This document shows, one piece after another, positions 51,801-61,511 of a stretch of 64,000 bases of DNA. The position numbers and the translations under genes are program-made. How positions within the stretch are numbered: the first letter of the stretch is position 1; every line of letters begins with the position of its first letter. The notes beneath the pieces were generated by a model. The model ran no database searches. It was not told the DNA's origin and worked only from the letters and a program-made list of their open reading frames with translations. Origin of the DNA: Nitrospirota bacterium (GTDB taxonomy: Bacteria; Nitrospirota_A; Leptospirillia; Leptospirillales; Leptospirillaceae); the NCBI GenBank assembly GCA_021838765.1, contig JAKCCY010000001.1, positions 1 through 64,000 on the forward strand, written 5' to 3'.

Positions 51801-52013
51801 ATGAGTATCTTCAATAACATACGAAAGATGTATGTGGACTCAAAGCCTGTTTTCTTCATGCTTGCAGGTGTCGTCTTGTTCTTTGCCCTCCTTCTTTTTT
51901 CGATGTTGTGGGGTATCCTGGGGCATGACTCCTTTAAATCCCACACTACTGCTCCTGTTTCAAGCCTCAATGGGGAAGCTCCTTCGAAAATCTTTCTTGC
52001 CGGGATCTGCTGA
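51801..52013 (+). CDS. 70-residue single-pass membrane protein
   Basis: 70 residues from ATG 51801 with AAAGG upstream. N-terminal basic segment (MSIFNNIRKMYVDSKP), then a single membrane helix (about 17-38, VFFMLAGVVLFFALLLFSML), and a hydrophilic tail to a terminal Cys. No family recognised. Together with the 41-residue gene it may encode a small membrane complex or accessory subunits. Confidence 0.55.
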   Translation: MSIFNNIRKMYVDSKPVFFMLAGVVLFFALLLFSMLWGILGHDSFKSHTTAPVSSLNGEAPSKIFLAGIC

Positions 52014-52194
52014 ATCAACCATTCTCCTTCCTTGATTTCCTTTTTGGGCTCGAGTTTTTGGTATGATCGCTCGGAAAGTGATTTCCCTTTCCCCGGGGTC
52101 TTGCCGGAGACCTTCCTGTTGGGTGAAAATACAAGCCTGAGCCATATAAATGCCGTGCCTTGAACCTCCCGATCAATCAATATAGAGGAATTTC

Positions 52195-53577
52195 ATGAAG
52201 TCTGAAGAGATGAACCCTGTTGAGAAGAAGGCCCTTATGGGGCTTTCGCTGATTTACGCCACACGCATGTTTGGCCTGTTCATTGTGCTCCCTGTCCTGA
52301 GCCTGTATGCCAAAAAACTTCCGGGTGCGGATCCGGTATGGCTTGGTCTTGCCCTTGGCGGCTATGGGTTGACTCAAGCGCTTCTGCAGGTTCCGTTCGG
52401 GACCCTTTCCGACCGGATAGGACGAAAGCCGGTTATTGTCATCGGTCTTTTGATCTTTGCGGCCGGATCGATCATTGCAGCCATGGCCCATTCGATCGGA
52501 GTCCTTTTGGTAGGACGTCTTTTGCAGGGCTCCGGCGCCGTTGCTTCGGTGATCACCGCCCTGATGGCCGACCTGACACGGGAAGAGGTTCGGACCAGGG
52601 CGATGGCGGGTATCGGTATGTCGATCGGTCTTGCCTTTGCTGTCGGGATGATCGTCGGACCGATTGTGGCAGCACATTACGATGTCGGGGCACTTTTCTG
52701 GATGACCGGAGTCCTTTCTCTTCTGGCCATTCTGATTTTGTACGTGATTGTTCCCAATCCTCCCGCACACGTTAAAAACACAATGGGGCTTTCGGTCAAG
52801 GATCTGGGAAAGGTCCTTTCCAATCCTTCCCTCATACGGCTGGATTTCTCTGTTTTTATTCTCCATGCATCACTCACGTCCGTTTTTGTGGCCTTCCCTA
52901 TTTTGCTCTCCCGCTTCATTCCCGAAAAAAATCTCTGGCATGTCTATTTGCCTGTGATTCTCTCGGGACTCTTTCTGATGGTCCCGGGGATGATCTATGC
53001 GGAAAAGAAGAAAAAACTGAAGAAAATGTTTTTGTTCTCCATCGCTCTGATCGTGGTGAGCTTTGTGGTCTTTCTGTTCGGCTATCATTCAAAGGCCGGA
53101 CTCATTACAGGCCTGACGATCTTTTTCATCGGATTTAACCTTCTCGAACCCATCATGCCATCGATCATGACGAGGTTTGCCAAACACAAGACCCGAGGAA
53201 CCTCTTCTGGAGTGTTCAGCATGAGCCAGTTCATGGGGGCGTTTGCAGGGGGCCTCTCAGGAGGAATCCTGGTCTCTCTTTCCGAAAAGACGCTCTTCGG
53301 TGGCCTTTTGCTTCTCTCTCTTTTCTGGTTCTTTTATGCTCGAGGACTGACGGATCCAAACCATCTGGAAGTTTTTGAAGAAAATGTTGTTGTCGATCCG
53401 TCCAGGATCACTCCTTTGGTATTGACGCTTGATGGAATGAAGGGTGTTGTGGATTGCCGGTATTTTGAAGGGACCGGCGTTCTCTGGGTGAAGTATCTCA
53501 GTTCGGCCATGACCCGGGAGGAGGTTGCCGGGCATGTTGAATCAGCCCGACATTCCTCGACTGGTGCAAACGTCTGA
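52195..53577 (+). CDS. MFS transporter, YajR-like, with C-terminal ferredoxin-like domain
   Basis: 460 residues. Twelve membrane segments; motif A in FGTLSDRIGRKPVIVIGLL, and the N-terminal fold TRMFGLFIVLPVLSLYAKKL is very like YajR. After the last segment (about 390) a soluble domain follows (about 400-455, ITPLVLTLDGMKGVVDCRYFEGTG), matching the YAM domain of YajR, a small beta-alpha-beta HMA-like fold. Substrate of YajR is unknown. GAGG precedes ATG 52195. The 3' end overlaps the next gene by 44 bases. Confidence 0.85.
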   Translation: MKSEEMNPVEKKALMGLSLIYATRMFGLFIVLPVLSLYAKKLPGADPVWLGLALGGYGLTQALLQVPFGTLSDRIGRKPVIVIGLLIFAAGSIIAAMAHSIGVLLVGRLLQGSGAVASVITALMADLTREEVRTRAMAGIGMSIGLAFAVGMIVGPIVAAHYDVGALFWMTGVLSLLAILILYVIVPNPPAHVKNTMGLSVKDLGKVLSNPSLIRLDFSVFILHASLTSVFVAFPILLSRFIPEKNLWHVYLPVILSGLFLMVPGMIYAEKKKKLKKMFLFSIALIVVSFVVFLFGYHSKAGLITGLTIFFIGFNLLEPIMPSIMTRFAKHKTRGTSSGVFSMSQFMGAFAGGLSGGILVSLSEKTLFGGLLLLSLFWFFYARGLTDPNHLEVFEENVVVDPSRITPLVLTLDGMKGVVDCRYFEGTGVLWVKYLSSAMTREEVAGHVESARHSSTGANV

Positions 53578-54601
53578 TCAAGGCTCCCTGGAGCCCCTCC
53601 AGCGGCTCTATATCGCTATCGGAGTTCTTCTCCTTTTGTTGGGACTGGGAACCGGTGGCTATATGGAGCTTGAAGGGTGGTCGTTTAGCGATGCCCTCTT
53701 CATGTCTGTCATCACGTTGTCTACCGTCGGATACCAGACTGTCCATCATCTGGATGTCAGGGGCGAATACTTTACAATCATTCTGATTGTCACCGGTGTC
53801 GGCACAGTTGGTTATGCGATTGCCACGCTGAGTGAACTGGTTCTTGAGGGTCATGTCTACAAATTGCTGGGAGGCCGGCGGATGGACCGGAAAATAGCCG
53901 CGCTCAAGGACCACATTATTGTTTGCGGGTATGGAAAAATTGGATCACTCGTATCCGAAGGACTTCATGTCCGGAACATTCCCTTTCTGGTCATCGAGGA
54001 AAATCCTGTCAATGTTCAGGAGGCCATTGCCAAGGGCTATCTGGTCCTGAGTGGAAATGCGGCGGATGAAGAGGTTCTCCGGCAAGCTGGTGTGATCAGG
54101 GCCAGATCCCTTCTGGTGACGCTCACATCGCGGCCAGCCGAATCGGTTTATGTGACGATGAGCTCCCGTCTTGAAAATCCGGATATGACGATCATTGCGA
54201 TGGCGACAGATCCCAAGGCAGAATCGAAGCTCCTGAGGGCTGGAGCGACGAAAGTAGTGTCTCCTTTTGCGCTTGGAAGCCACCGGATGATTCTTGCCCT
54301 GACGAGGCCAACGCTTCTGGATGTCATCGACATCATTGCGGGGAAGGGGGACACAGGTTTGGCACTTGAAGAAATTCCGGTTCCCCAGAACTCTCCTTTT
54401 ATCGGAATGACCGTCGAGCGGTTCTCCCGGAGTCTCATGATCAAAAGCCATGTGGTTGCGATCCTGAAATCGGGGGAATCGGCCCTGATGCTTCCCAGTG
54501 CTGAAACAATCCTGTCAGCGGGGGACCAGATGGTGATGATCGGGGAACGACTGGAGCTTGACCGGATCGCGATGGAGCTTTCTGGAATGGCAGCCATCTG
54601 A
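53534..54601 (+). CDS. Ion channel with RCK (TrkA-N) domain
   Basis: 355 residues from ATG 53534 (GGAGGAGG at 53517-53524). Two membrane segments (about 24-42, 81-103) with a pore loop carrying TLSTVGYQT; the filter Gly of TVGYG is replaced by Gln68. The RCK domain starts with IIVCGYGKIGSL (about 128-139), an NAD-type Rossmann fold, and a TrkA-C-like domain ends the protein. Such channels are potassium channels gated by ligands. The altered filter may change selectivity. Overlap of 44 bases with the transporter suggests coupling. Confidence 0.85.
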   Translation: MLNQPDIPRLVQTSDQGSLEPLQRLYIAIGVLLLLLGLGTGGYMELEGWSFSDALFMSVITLSTVGYQTVHHLDVRGEYFTIILIVTGVGTVGYAIATLSELVLEGHVYKLLGGRRMDRKIAALKDHIIVCGYGKIGSLVSEGLHVRNIPFLVIEENPVNVQEAIAKGYLVLSGNAADEEVLRQAGVIRARSLLVTLTSRPAESVYVTMSSRLENPDMTIIAMATDPKAESKLLRAGATKVVSPFALGSHRMILALTRPTLLDVIDIIAGKGDTGLALEEIPVPQNSPFIGMTVERFSRSLMIKSHVVAILKSGESALMLPSAETILSAGDQMVMIGERLELDRIAMELSGMAAI

Positions 54602-54623
54602 TGATCTTCCAAGGAAAAAATTG

Positions 54624-55865
54624 ATGAATACTTCCAAAATGAAAACGTCATCGCCAATCGGGCAGGGATCCTGGGTTGAACGGGGGGCGCGAGTGCTACT
54701 GGGAAACTATTCCAGGGAGAGTCTGGTTTTCGAAAAGGGAAAAGGAAGCTTCCTTTTCGACACAAGGGGTGATGGTTACCTCGATTTCCTGGGGGGGATC
54801 GCGATCCATGTCTTGGGCCATTCCTACCCGTCCATTGTTCATGCTATTCAGAAACAGGCGCAGAGAGTCACCCATACCTCCAATCTCTACTATAATATTC
54901 CCGCCATTGAGCTTGCCGAGATGCTTGTCGAGAAAACCTTTGCGGACCGGGTTTTCTTTTCCAATTCCGGGACAGAGGCCATTGAGGCAGCCCTCAAGCT
55001 AGCCCGGCGTTTCGGGAATCCGCGCGGTCGCTTTGAGATCATTTCCATGGAAAACAGTTTCCATGGAAGGACGCTCGGCGCGATGACCATGACCGGACAA
55101 CAAAAGGTCCGGGAAGGCTTTGGTCCTTTGCCTGAAGGCTTTTCCTATGCCCGTTACAATGACATGGATCATGTGATTTCCCAGAAAACCGATCGGACAG
55201 TGGCTGTTGTTGTTGAGCCTGTGCAGGGAGAGATTGGCGTCATCCCGGCAACGAAAGAGTTCATGAGGGATCTGAGGCATTGGACCCATCAGGAAGGGAT
55301 CCTGTTGATCCTTGACGAGATCCAGACCGGAATGGGGAGAACCGGCGCCCTTTTCGCCCATGAGCTGTACGGGATCGTGCCGGATATTCTGGTGGCCTCA
55401 AAGGCTCTTGGTGGGGGACTTCCATTGGGGGCGCTCTTGACGACGGAACATCTGTCCACATTCCTTCCTCCGGGATCCCACGGCTCCACCTTCGGGGGAA
55501 ATCCGGTCTCCTGTGCCGCCGGATTGGCCTTGTTGAAATCTCTCTACGATGAGGATTTTTTGCCTACGAGGATCGGTGTGATGTCGGACTATCTCTGGAA
55601 GGGGCTTTCCGAGCTGTCCAGCCGCCACAAAGGAAAGATTCTGGAGATCCGGGGTTTTGGTTTTATGGTGGGAGTAAGAGTTTCCAGTTCGGCAAAAGAG
55701 ATGAAGAACCAGTTTCTGGAAAGCCATGTCCTTGTCAATGCCACAGGACTGTCTGATGATGTTGTCCGTCTCTTGCCGCCTGTTTCGGTCGGATATGACG
55801 AGATGGACCAGTTTTTGAACGTGTTTGACCGGATTCTGGAACGATCTCCGGCTCTGAAAGGGTAA
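54624..55865 (+). CDS. argD: Acetylornithine aminotransferase
   Basis: 413 residues. Class III PLP aminotransferase. Seen: GIAIHVLGHSYPSIVHAI, NSGTEAIEAALKLARRF, SFHGRTLGAMTMTGQ, EPVQGEIGV, and LILDEIQTGMGRTG; the PLP-lysine is in ILVASKALGGGLPLGA. Converts N-acetylglutamate semialdehyde to N-acetylornithine; relatives can also act in lysine synthesis. ATG 54624 has AAGGAA at 7 bases. Starts the argDFGH run. Confidence 0.95.
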   Translation: MNTSKMKTSSPIGQGSWVERGARVLLGNYSRESLVFEKGKGSFLFDTRGDGYLDFLGGIAIHVLGHSYPSIVHAIQKQAQRVTHTSNLYYNIPAIELAEMLVEKTFADRVFFSNSGTEAIEAALKLARRFGNPRGRFEIISMENSFHGRTLGAMTMTGQQKVREGFGPLPEGFSYARYNDMDHVISQKTDRTVAVVVEPVQGEIGVIPATKEFMRDLRHWTHQEGILLILDEIQTGMGRTGALFAHELYGIVPDILVASKALGGGLPLGALLTTEHLSTFLPPGSHGSTFGGNPVSCAAGLALLKSLYDEDFLPTRIGVMSDYLWKGLSELSSRHKGKILEIRGFGFMVGVRVSSSAKEMKNQFLESHVLVNATGLSDDVVRLLPPVSVGYDEMDQFLNVFDRILERSPALKG

Positions 55866-55869
55866 TCTA

Positions 55870-56799
55870 TTGAAAAAAGGAACCAGATCTTTTCTCCAGC
55901 TTGCGGATCTCTCGGAGGAGTCCGCCGCATACCTTCTGGATTTTTCCGTCCGGATCAAAAAAAATCCCGAACTTTTCGAGAATATGCTTCGCCGGCAGAC
56001 AGTGGGTCTGATCTTTGAGAAGGCCTCGACAAGAACCCGGCTTTCCTTTGAAGCCGGCGTCCACCAGATGGGCGGTGACACTCTCTTTCTCGGAACAGAT
56101 TCCCAGCTCTCAAGGGGAGAATCGGTGGAAGATACTGCCCGAGTCGTCGGGGGGTATCTCGATCTTGTGATCATGAGAACCTTTGGCCATGACCGGATCG
56201 AACGGTTTGCCGAGTACTGTCCGGTTCCTGTCATCAATGGGCTTACCGATCTCCATCACCCCTGCCAGGCTCTTTCGGACTTTGCTTATGCCCGGGAGCT
56301 TTTCTCTGAACTTCGGGGGCTCCCTGTGACCTATATCGGGGACGGTAATAATATGGCCCATTCCCTGATGGAGGCGGCGGCGCTTTTTGGGGCAAAGATG
56401 ACGGTGTCGACCCCAAGGGAATACCGCCCGGATACCGAGATCCTCAGAATGAGCGATGAACGTGCCCGGAAAAACGGGGGATTCGTCCGCTGGCTCGAAG
56501 ATCCTCTCCTGGCCTCCGAACAGGCAATGCTTCTCTACACGGATGTCTGGACCAGCATGGGGCAGGAGGGGGAAAAATCCATCCGTGAACTTGAGTTTGC
56601 GGGATATCAGATCAATGAGGGAATCCTCCAGGTCGCGGATCCGAAAGCGGTCATCTTTCATTGCCTTCCTGCCTATCGCGGGCTTGAAATTACGGCTTCA
56701 GCCATCGATGGACCACAGTCAAGGGTGTTCCTTCAGGCCCAGTACAGACTCTATCTGCAGAAAGCTGTCATGCTGTTCTGTTTGGGAAAGGATTCTTAA
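55870..56799 (+). CDS. argF: Ornithine carbamoyltransferase
   Basis: 309 residues. Makes citrulline from ornithine and carbamoyl phosphate. Signatures: [15 protein letters not shown] (STRTR carbamoyl-phosphate loop), [11 protein letters not shown] (HPCQ), and [12 protein letters not shown] (HCLP). Length normal. TTG start 4 bases after the argD stop. Ends by overlapping the argG start. Confidence 0.97.
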   Translation: MKKGTRSFLQLADLSEESAAYLLDFSVRIKKNPELFENMLRRQTVGLIFEKASTRTRLSFEAGVHQMGGDTLFLGTDSQLSRGESVEDTARVVGGYLDLVIMRTFGHDRIERFAEYCPVPVINGLTDLHHPCQALSDFAYARELFSELRGLPVTYIGDGNNMAHSLMEAAALFGAKMTVSTPREYRPDTEILRMSDERARKNGGFVRWLEDPLLASEQAMLLYTDVWTSMGQEGEKSIRELEFAGYQINEGILQVADPKAVIFHCLPAYRGLEITASAIDGPQSRVFLQAQYRLYLQKAVMLFCLGKDS

Positions 56800-58025
56800 T
56801 GGAAAAACATGGTGCAAACCGTCCACTGAAAGTTGTTCTGGCCTATTCCGGTGGGCTTGATACCTCGGTGATCATTACATGGCTCAAGGAGACATACGGA
56901 TGTTCGGTCGTCGCTTTTTGCGCCGATCTCGGTCAGGGAGAGGATCTTGAGGAGATTCGCGGGAAAGCCGAGGCGACAGGGGCATCCGAGGTCTATGTTC
57001 GCGATTTGAGGGCGGAATTTGTTTCGGATTTTGTCTTTCCGATGATTCAGGCAGGTGCGATCTATGAGGACGGCTATCTTTTGGGAACATCGATTGCCCG
57101 TCCGCTTATCGCCAAGGCCCAGATGGAAATTTGCCGCTTGACGGGAGCCGATGCCGTTGCCCATGGAGCCACCGGAAAAGGGAACGACCAGGTCCGATTT
57201 GAAATGGCCTATGCCTATTTTGATCCTAAAGTGAAAGTCATCGCTCCCTGGCGGGAATGGACGATGGAGTCCCGTTCCGATCTGATCCATTATGCGAAAA
57301 AACATCGGATTCCCATTCAGGCAACGCTTGAGAAACCTTATTCCATCGACAGGAATCTTCTTCATACAAGCTATGAGGGAGGAATCCTGGAGGATCCGTG
57401 GATGGCTCCCCCCGAGGAAATTTTCTCCCTGACGGTCAATCCGGTGAATGCCCCCGACCAGCCAGCGGAAGTGATTGTTTCATTCGAGAAAGGCATTCCT
57501 TTTGCGATCAACGGAAATATCCTTGATCCAGTGACACTCCTGACCGAGGTGAACCGGCTGGGAGGTGAGCACGGGATCGGAAGGGTCGACCTGGTGGAAA
57601 GCCGGTATGTGGGTATGAAATCGAGAGGTGTCTACGAAACACCGGGAGGAACCATTCTCCATGCGGCGCACAGGGCACTCGAGACATTGACCCTCGATCG
57701 AGAAGTTCTGAACCTCAAGGCGTCCCTTGTTCCCCGAATTGCGAACCTCATTTACAACGGATACTGGTTCAGCCCCGAAAAAGAAGCCTTGTGGTCCCTG
57801 GTCAAGAAAACCCAGGAGCGGGTTACCGGAGATGTCCGTCTTCTCCTGTCCAAGGGTTCTGTCAGGGTCCTTGGTCGCCGCTCGCCCTATAGCCTTTATC
57901 GAAAAGATCTTGCAACCTTTGAAAAGGATGGTGTCTATCGCCAGGCGGATGCGGGAGGATTCATCAATATTCTCGCCTTGAGGCTGAAGCTGTATTCGGA
58001 TCAGGTCGGAGGAGGTGAGTTTTGA
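56799..58025 (+). CDS. argG: Argininosuccinate synthase
   Basis: 408 residues. ATP-dependent condensation of citrulline and aspartate. Seen: [20 protein letters not shown] (ATP pyrophosphatase loop), [19 protein letters not shown], and the GRRSPYSLY region near the end. TAATG overlap with argF and TGATG with argH. Confidence 0.98.
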   Translation: MEKHGANRPLKVVLAYSGGLDTSVIITWLKETYGCSVVAFCADLGQGEDLEEIRGKAEATGASEVYVRDLRAEFVSDFVFPMIQAGAIYEDGYLLGTSIARPLIAKAQMEICRLTGADAVAHGATGKGNDQVRFEMAYAYFDPKVKVIAPWREWTMESRSDLIHYAKKHRIPIQATLEKPYSIDRNLLHTSYEGGILEDPWMAPPEEIFSLTVNPVNAPDQPAEVIVSFEKGIPFAINGNILDPVTLLTEVNRLGGEHGIGRVDLVESRYVGMKSRGVYETPGGTILHAAHRALETLTLDREVLNLKASLVPRIANLIYNGYWFSPEKEALWSLVKKTQERVTGDVRLLLSKGSVRVLGRRSPYSLYRKDLATFEKDGVYRQADAGGFINILALRLKLYSDQVGGGEF

Positions 58026-59428
58026 TGGAAAAGGGGGCTCCTCTTCCCGACAAGCCTTGGGGTGGCCGATTCCAGGAGGCGACAGATGAGGAAGTTCTGG
58101 CTTACACCGAGTCCATCTCCTTCGATCAGACCCTCTGGCGCCAGGATATCAGGGGTTCCGGCGCCCATGCGAAAATGCTTGTCAAAGTCGGCATTCTGAC
58201 CGGAGAAGAAGGGGATGCGATTCTCCTTGGACTTTCGGAGATCGCCGAAGAATTTGAAAAGGGGACCTTTCCCGTTCGTCCGGAACTTGAAGATATCCAC
58301 ATGAATATCGAGCGACGGCTTTTTGAAAAGATCGGAACCCCGGCACACAAGCTCCATACGGCAAGAAGCCGGAATGATCAGGTGGCTCTCGACCTGAGGC
58401 TTTATGTAGTGGACGAGGCCAGTGCCCTTGTGGGACTTTTGAGGGATCTCCTTGATGTGATTCTTGAAAAGGCCGAGGGGGGGGTGGACCTTCTGATGCC
58501 GGGCTATACCCATCTCCAGCCGGCCCAGCCCATCACGGGAGGCTATTATTATCTTTGCCATGCCGAACGTCTCTTGCGGGATCTGGACCGGGTGAAGGAT
58601 GTCCGACGACGCGCGGGGATTTCTCCTCTGGGGTCGGGAGCTCTGGCGGGAACGACCTTCCCCATCGACCGCCATTATGTGGCCGATCTTCTGGGGCTTC
58701 AGGGGATTACCGGAAATGGACTCGATGCTGTTTCGGACAGGGACTTCGCCGCGGATTTCCTGCATGCGCTTTCCCTTTTGATGGTCCACCTGTCCCAGTG
58801 GGCTGAAGAGTGGATCCTTTGGTCGACAAGCGAATTTTCCGTTCTCGAGATTCCGGACCGCTACATGACGGGATCGAGTATGATGCCCCAGAAAAAAAAT
58901 CCCGATATCCTTGAGTTGACCAGAGGACGCGCAGGCCGCGTTCTGGGGGATTATGTTTCTCTCATGACCCTTTTGAAGGGTCTTCCCGGTGGATATAATC
59001 GGGATCTTCAGGAGGACAAGGAGCAGCTTTTTGACGCTGTTTCAGTGGGGAAACGAGCTGTCTCGATGATGACATCGCTTTGCGGGCAGGCCCGTCTTAA
59101 AGAGGAAAAGCTTCGTTCCAGGCTTTCCTCCGGTGGGCTCCTGGCAACAGATATGGCTGAGGATCTTGTCAGAATGGGTGTTCCCTTCAGGGAGGCCCAC
59201 GCGATCGTGGGCAGGATCGTAGCTCATTCGGACAAGCTTGGCTTGTCCCTTTCGGAGATGTCCGATGAAGATCTCTCCCGATTTTATGAGGGTTTTCCGA
59301 AAGGCTATGCCAAATGCCTGACACCGGAAATGGCTGTTTCGAGAAGGAATCATCCGGGTGGACCGGCCAGAGAGAGGGTTCTGGAACGCATCTCAGCCAT
59401 CCGCTCGATTTTGGCTGAACTCCGGTGA
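58025..59428 (+). CDS. argH: Argininosuccinate lyase
   Basis: 468 residues. Final step to arginine, releasing fumarate. Fumarase superfamily signature GSSMMPQKKNPDILELTRG with the catalytic Ser, plus KLHTARSRNDQVALDLRLY and PGYTHLQPAQPI. ATG 58025 overlaps the argG stop. Its own stop overlaps the start of a small lipoprotein gene. Confidence 0.98.
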   Translation: MEKGAPLPDKPWGGRFQEATDEEVLAYTESISFDQTLWRQDIRGSGAHAKMLVKVGILTGEEGDAILLGLSEIAEEFEKGTFPVRPELEDIHMNIERRLFEKIGTPAHKLHTARSRNDQVALDLRLYVVDEASALVGLLRDLLDVILEKAEGGVDLLMPGYTHLQPAQPITGGYYYLCHAERLLRDLDRVKDVRRRAGISPLGSGALAGTTFPIDRHYVADLLGLQGITGNGLDAVSDRDFAADFLHALSLLMVHLSQWAEEWILWSTSEFSVLEIPDRYMTGSSMMPQKKNPDILELTRGRAGRVLGDYVSLMTLLKGLPGGYNRDLQEDKEQLFDAVSVGKRAVSMMTSLCGQARLKEEKLRSRLSSGGLLATDMAEDLVRMGVPFREAHAIVGRIVAHSDKLGLSLSEMSDEDLSRFYEGFPKGYAKCLTPEMAVSRRNHPGGPARERVLERISAIRSILAELR

Positions 59429-59616
59429 TTCCGGGGGGTGGGCTTTTTTCCCGGGTTTTGGGGGTCTTTCTCGCGACTTTGTTGTTATCCGGATGCGGGG
59501 TGGCGGGGGTGCCGATCCCACCCGGCTCGACTCCGCCCGAAAAACCCAGGGCGATCGACAAGGAACCGGCTCCGGCGGCCGGACCCAATCAGCCGGACCA
59601 TCCTGACTCCGAGTAA
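59425..59616 (+). CDS. Small lipoprotein, LptM-like
   Basis: 63 residues. GTG start overlapping the argH stop. Signal with lipobox LLLSGC (Cys24), then GVAG-VPIPPGSTPPEKPRAID and a Pro/Ala-rich tail. Small lipoproteins of this kind (LptM/YifL) sit next to lysA or dapF in many diderms and help mature the LPS translocon. The CG-hydrophobic-PL-x-x-P pattern right after the lipidated Cys is only loosely kept here, so the assignment rests mainly on size and position. Confidence 0.6.
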   Translation: MIPGGGLFSRVLGVFLATLLLSGCGVAGVPIPPGSTPPEKPRAIDKEPAPAAGPNQPDHPDSE

Positions 59617-59706
59617 TCAGGGCGGCACCTGTTCAGTTTTTTGCTCAAGAAGATTTTTGGAATGATTCCAACAACAATATCAACCGGATGTTCGTGGAGG
59701 TTTTTC

Positions 59707-60951
59707 GTGAAGCAGTTTCATTATGAAAATGGTGAGCTCTATGTAGAGTCGGTCCCTGTCGAGAAAATCATCCGGGAGGTGGGATCTCCCGCGTATATTT
59801 ATAGCGAGCGCGCCATCAGCGACAGCTATGCGTCCTATCAGGAGGCTTTTTCATCCCATAAAACGGTCATTGCCTATGCGATGAAAGCTAACGGCAATCT
59901 GTCGATCCTTTCGCTTCTTGGGAAAAAGGGTTCAGGTGCTGATGTTGTCTCCGGTGGAGAACTGTTCCGGGCCATGAAGGCCGGTATTCCCTCCGATAGG
60001 ATCGTTTTTGCCGGTGTCGGAAAAACCGAGCAGGAAATGAAAGAAGCCCTTGAGGCGGGGATCCTGATGTTCAACGTCGAATCCTCCATGGAGCTCGACA
60101 CTTTATCGAAGGTGGCCTCCCGGATGGGCGTTACCGCCAACGTCGCCCTGAGGGTCAATCCGGATGTCGATCCACAAACTCATCCCTATATCTCCACCGG
60201 ACTCAAGAAAAGCAAATTCGGGGTTCCGGTAAAAGAGGCACTTGCCGAGTATCTGCGCGCATCGAAGCTTCCGGGAATCCGTCTGACCGGTATCCACCAG
60301 CATATCGGCTCCCAGTTGACGCAGATTGCTCCCTTTCGGGATTCTTTTACGCGGATGATCGCTTTTTCGGAAGCGCTCAAGGAAAAAGGGATCGGGATCT
60401 CATGGCTGGACGTTGGTGGTGGACTCGGGATCCGATACGATGATGAAAAGGTTCCGACGCCAGGGGATATCAGCCGGGAAATCCTCTCAAGGGTCAAGGA
60501 TCCCTCCCAGGGGATCATCCTGGAGCCAGGAAGATCCATTGTCGGAAACTCCGGAATTCTGGTGACGCAGGTTCTCTACGTCAAAAAGACCGAAGTAAAG
60601 ACCTTCTACATCGGGGACGCGGGAATGAACGACCTGATCCGCCCCTCCCTCTATGGAGCCTTCCACGATCTTTGGCCGATTCGTGTTCGTGAAGGAGCCT
60701 CCGTCAAGGCCGATCTCGTGGGGCCTGTCTGCGAAACCGGAGACTTTCTGGTCCAGGACAGGGATCTTCCTCCGATCAAGGCGGGAGATCTGGTTTCGGT
60801 CATGAGTGCCGGGGCCTATGGTTTTGCGATGGCCTCAAACTATAATGCCCGGCCAAGACCTCCGGAGATTCTTGTCAGCGGTGACCGCTTTGAGGTCATT
60901 CGTCCCCGGGAAACCTATGAGGACCTGATCCGTTCGGAGTCGGCGCGTTGA
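59707..60951 (+). CDS. lysA: Diaminopimelate decarboxylase
   Basis: 414 residues from GTG 59707 (GGAGG 59696-59700). PLP barrel enzyme, last step of lysine synthesis. PLP-lysine in VIAYAMKANGN, then GIHQHIGSQL, LDVGGGLGIRY, and LVGPVCETGDFL. The following gene is not dapF, so the epimerase step is either encoded elsewhere or bypassed by a DapL aminotransferase. Confidence 0.97.
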   Translation: MKQFHYENGELYVESVPVEKIIREVGSPAYIYSERAISDSYASYQEAFSSHKTVIAYAMKANGNLSILSLLGKKGSGADVVSGGELFRAMKAGIPSDRIVFAGVGKTEQEMKEALEAGILMFNVESSMELDTLSKVASRMGVTANVALRVNPDVDPQTHPYISTGLKKSKFGVPVKEALAEYLRASKLPGIRLTGIHQHIGSQLTQIAPFRDSFTRMIAFSEALKEKGIGISWLDVGGGLGIRYDDEKVPTPGDISREILSRVKDPSQGIILEPGRSIVGNSGILVTQVLYVKKTEVKTFYIGDAGMNDLIRPSLYGAFHDLWPIRVREGASVKADLVGPVCETGDFLVQDRDLPPIKAGDLVSVMSAGAYGFAMASNYNARPRPPEILVSGDRFEVIRPRETYEDLIRSESAR

Positions 60952-61502
60952 GTGAAAAAGAGGAAATTCCTCCCCCTACTCCGGATGGCCACCATCCCGG
61001 AGCGGGGGATCAGGCTGTCGGACCAGCTTCAAAAGAGCCCGAGATCATCTGGCACGACGATGACGACGACGATGATGACGATCCGCCGATGGCACCCCAC
61101 AGGAAGGAGGGGCGGGGATGTTTCCTGACGCTTCTCATCGTTTCGGCGATTCCTGTGATCTTTTTTCTGATCACCTTTACGGGGGGGGACTTTCTCACAT
61201 ACATTTATATGAGAAACTGGGTGACGGACCATGCGCTGGTTTCCCGTATGCCGATCCTTTACAAGCCTGCCCAGGCAAGGTCGGTGGTGAAAACGCTGGA
61301 TGCATTTTACGATGCCGGGCGTAAGGGGAAGATCCCGGCAACCGAAGTGATTTCGGTCAGTTCGGAGTTCAAGGAGCTGCTGTCCTATCCGGGGAGCATC
61401 CGACCGGAATCATTGTCGGATCTTGTCAGCCATGCCCGGGCGGTAATGGAGCAATATCATGTGGCCGATCCGGGTTTGCCGGTTGGTCCATCGGGAAAAT
61501 AA
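60948..61502 (+). CDS. Membrane protein with an Asp tract, unknown function
   Basis: 184 residues, TTG start overlapping the lysA stop. N-terminal hydrophilic, Pro-rich cytoplasmic region ending in nine consecutive Asp (codons 61056-61082) and HRKEGRG, one hydrophobic helix (about 59-80), then a roughly 100-residue periplasmic-side domain with alternating helices. No family recognised. The Asp tract could bind divalent cations. Sits between lysA and dapA, the place often held by dapF or a lipoprotein. Confidence 0.7.
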   Translation: MSEKEEIPPPTPDGHHPGAGDQAVGPASKEPEIIWHDDDDDDDDDPPMAPHRKEGRGCFLTLLIVSAIPVIFFLITFTGGDFLTYIYMRNWVTDHALVSRMPILYKPAQARSVVKTLDAFYDAGRKGKIPATEVISVSSEFKELLSYPGSIRPESLSDLVSHARAVMEQYHVADPGLPVGPSGK

Positions 61503-61511
61503 GGGGGTCAG

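Noticed and set aside
52177..52866. 229-codon minus-strand frame opposite the MFS gene
   Set aside because: Highly charged antisense of a membrane protein; no domain.
61056..61082. GAC/GAT repeat as a simple-sequence or CRISPR-like repeat
   Set aside because: It is an in-frame Asp tract in a coding gene; no spacers and mixed codons.
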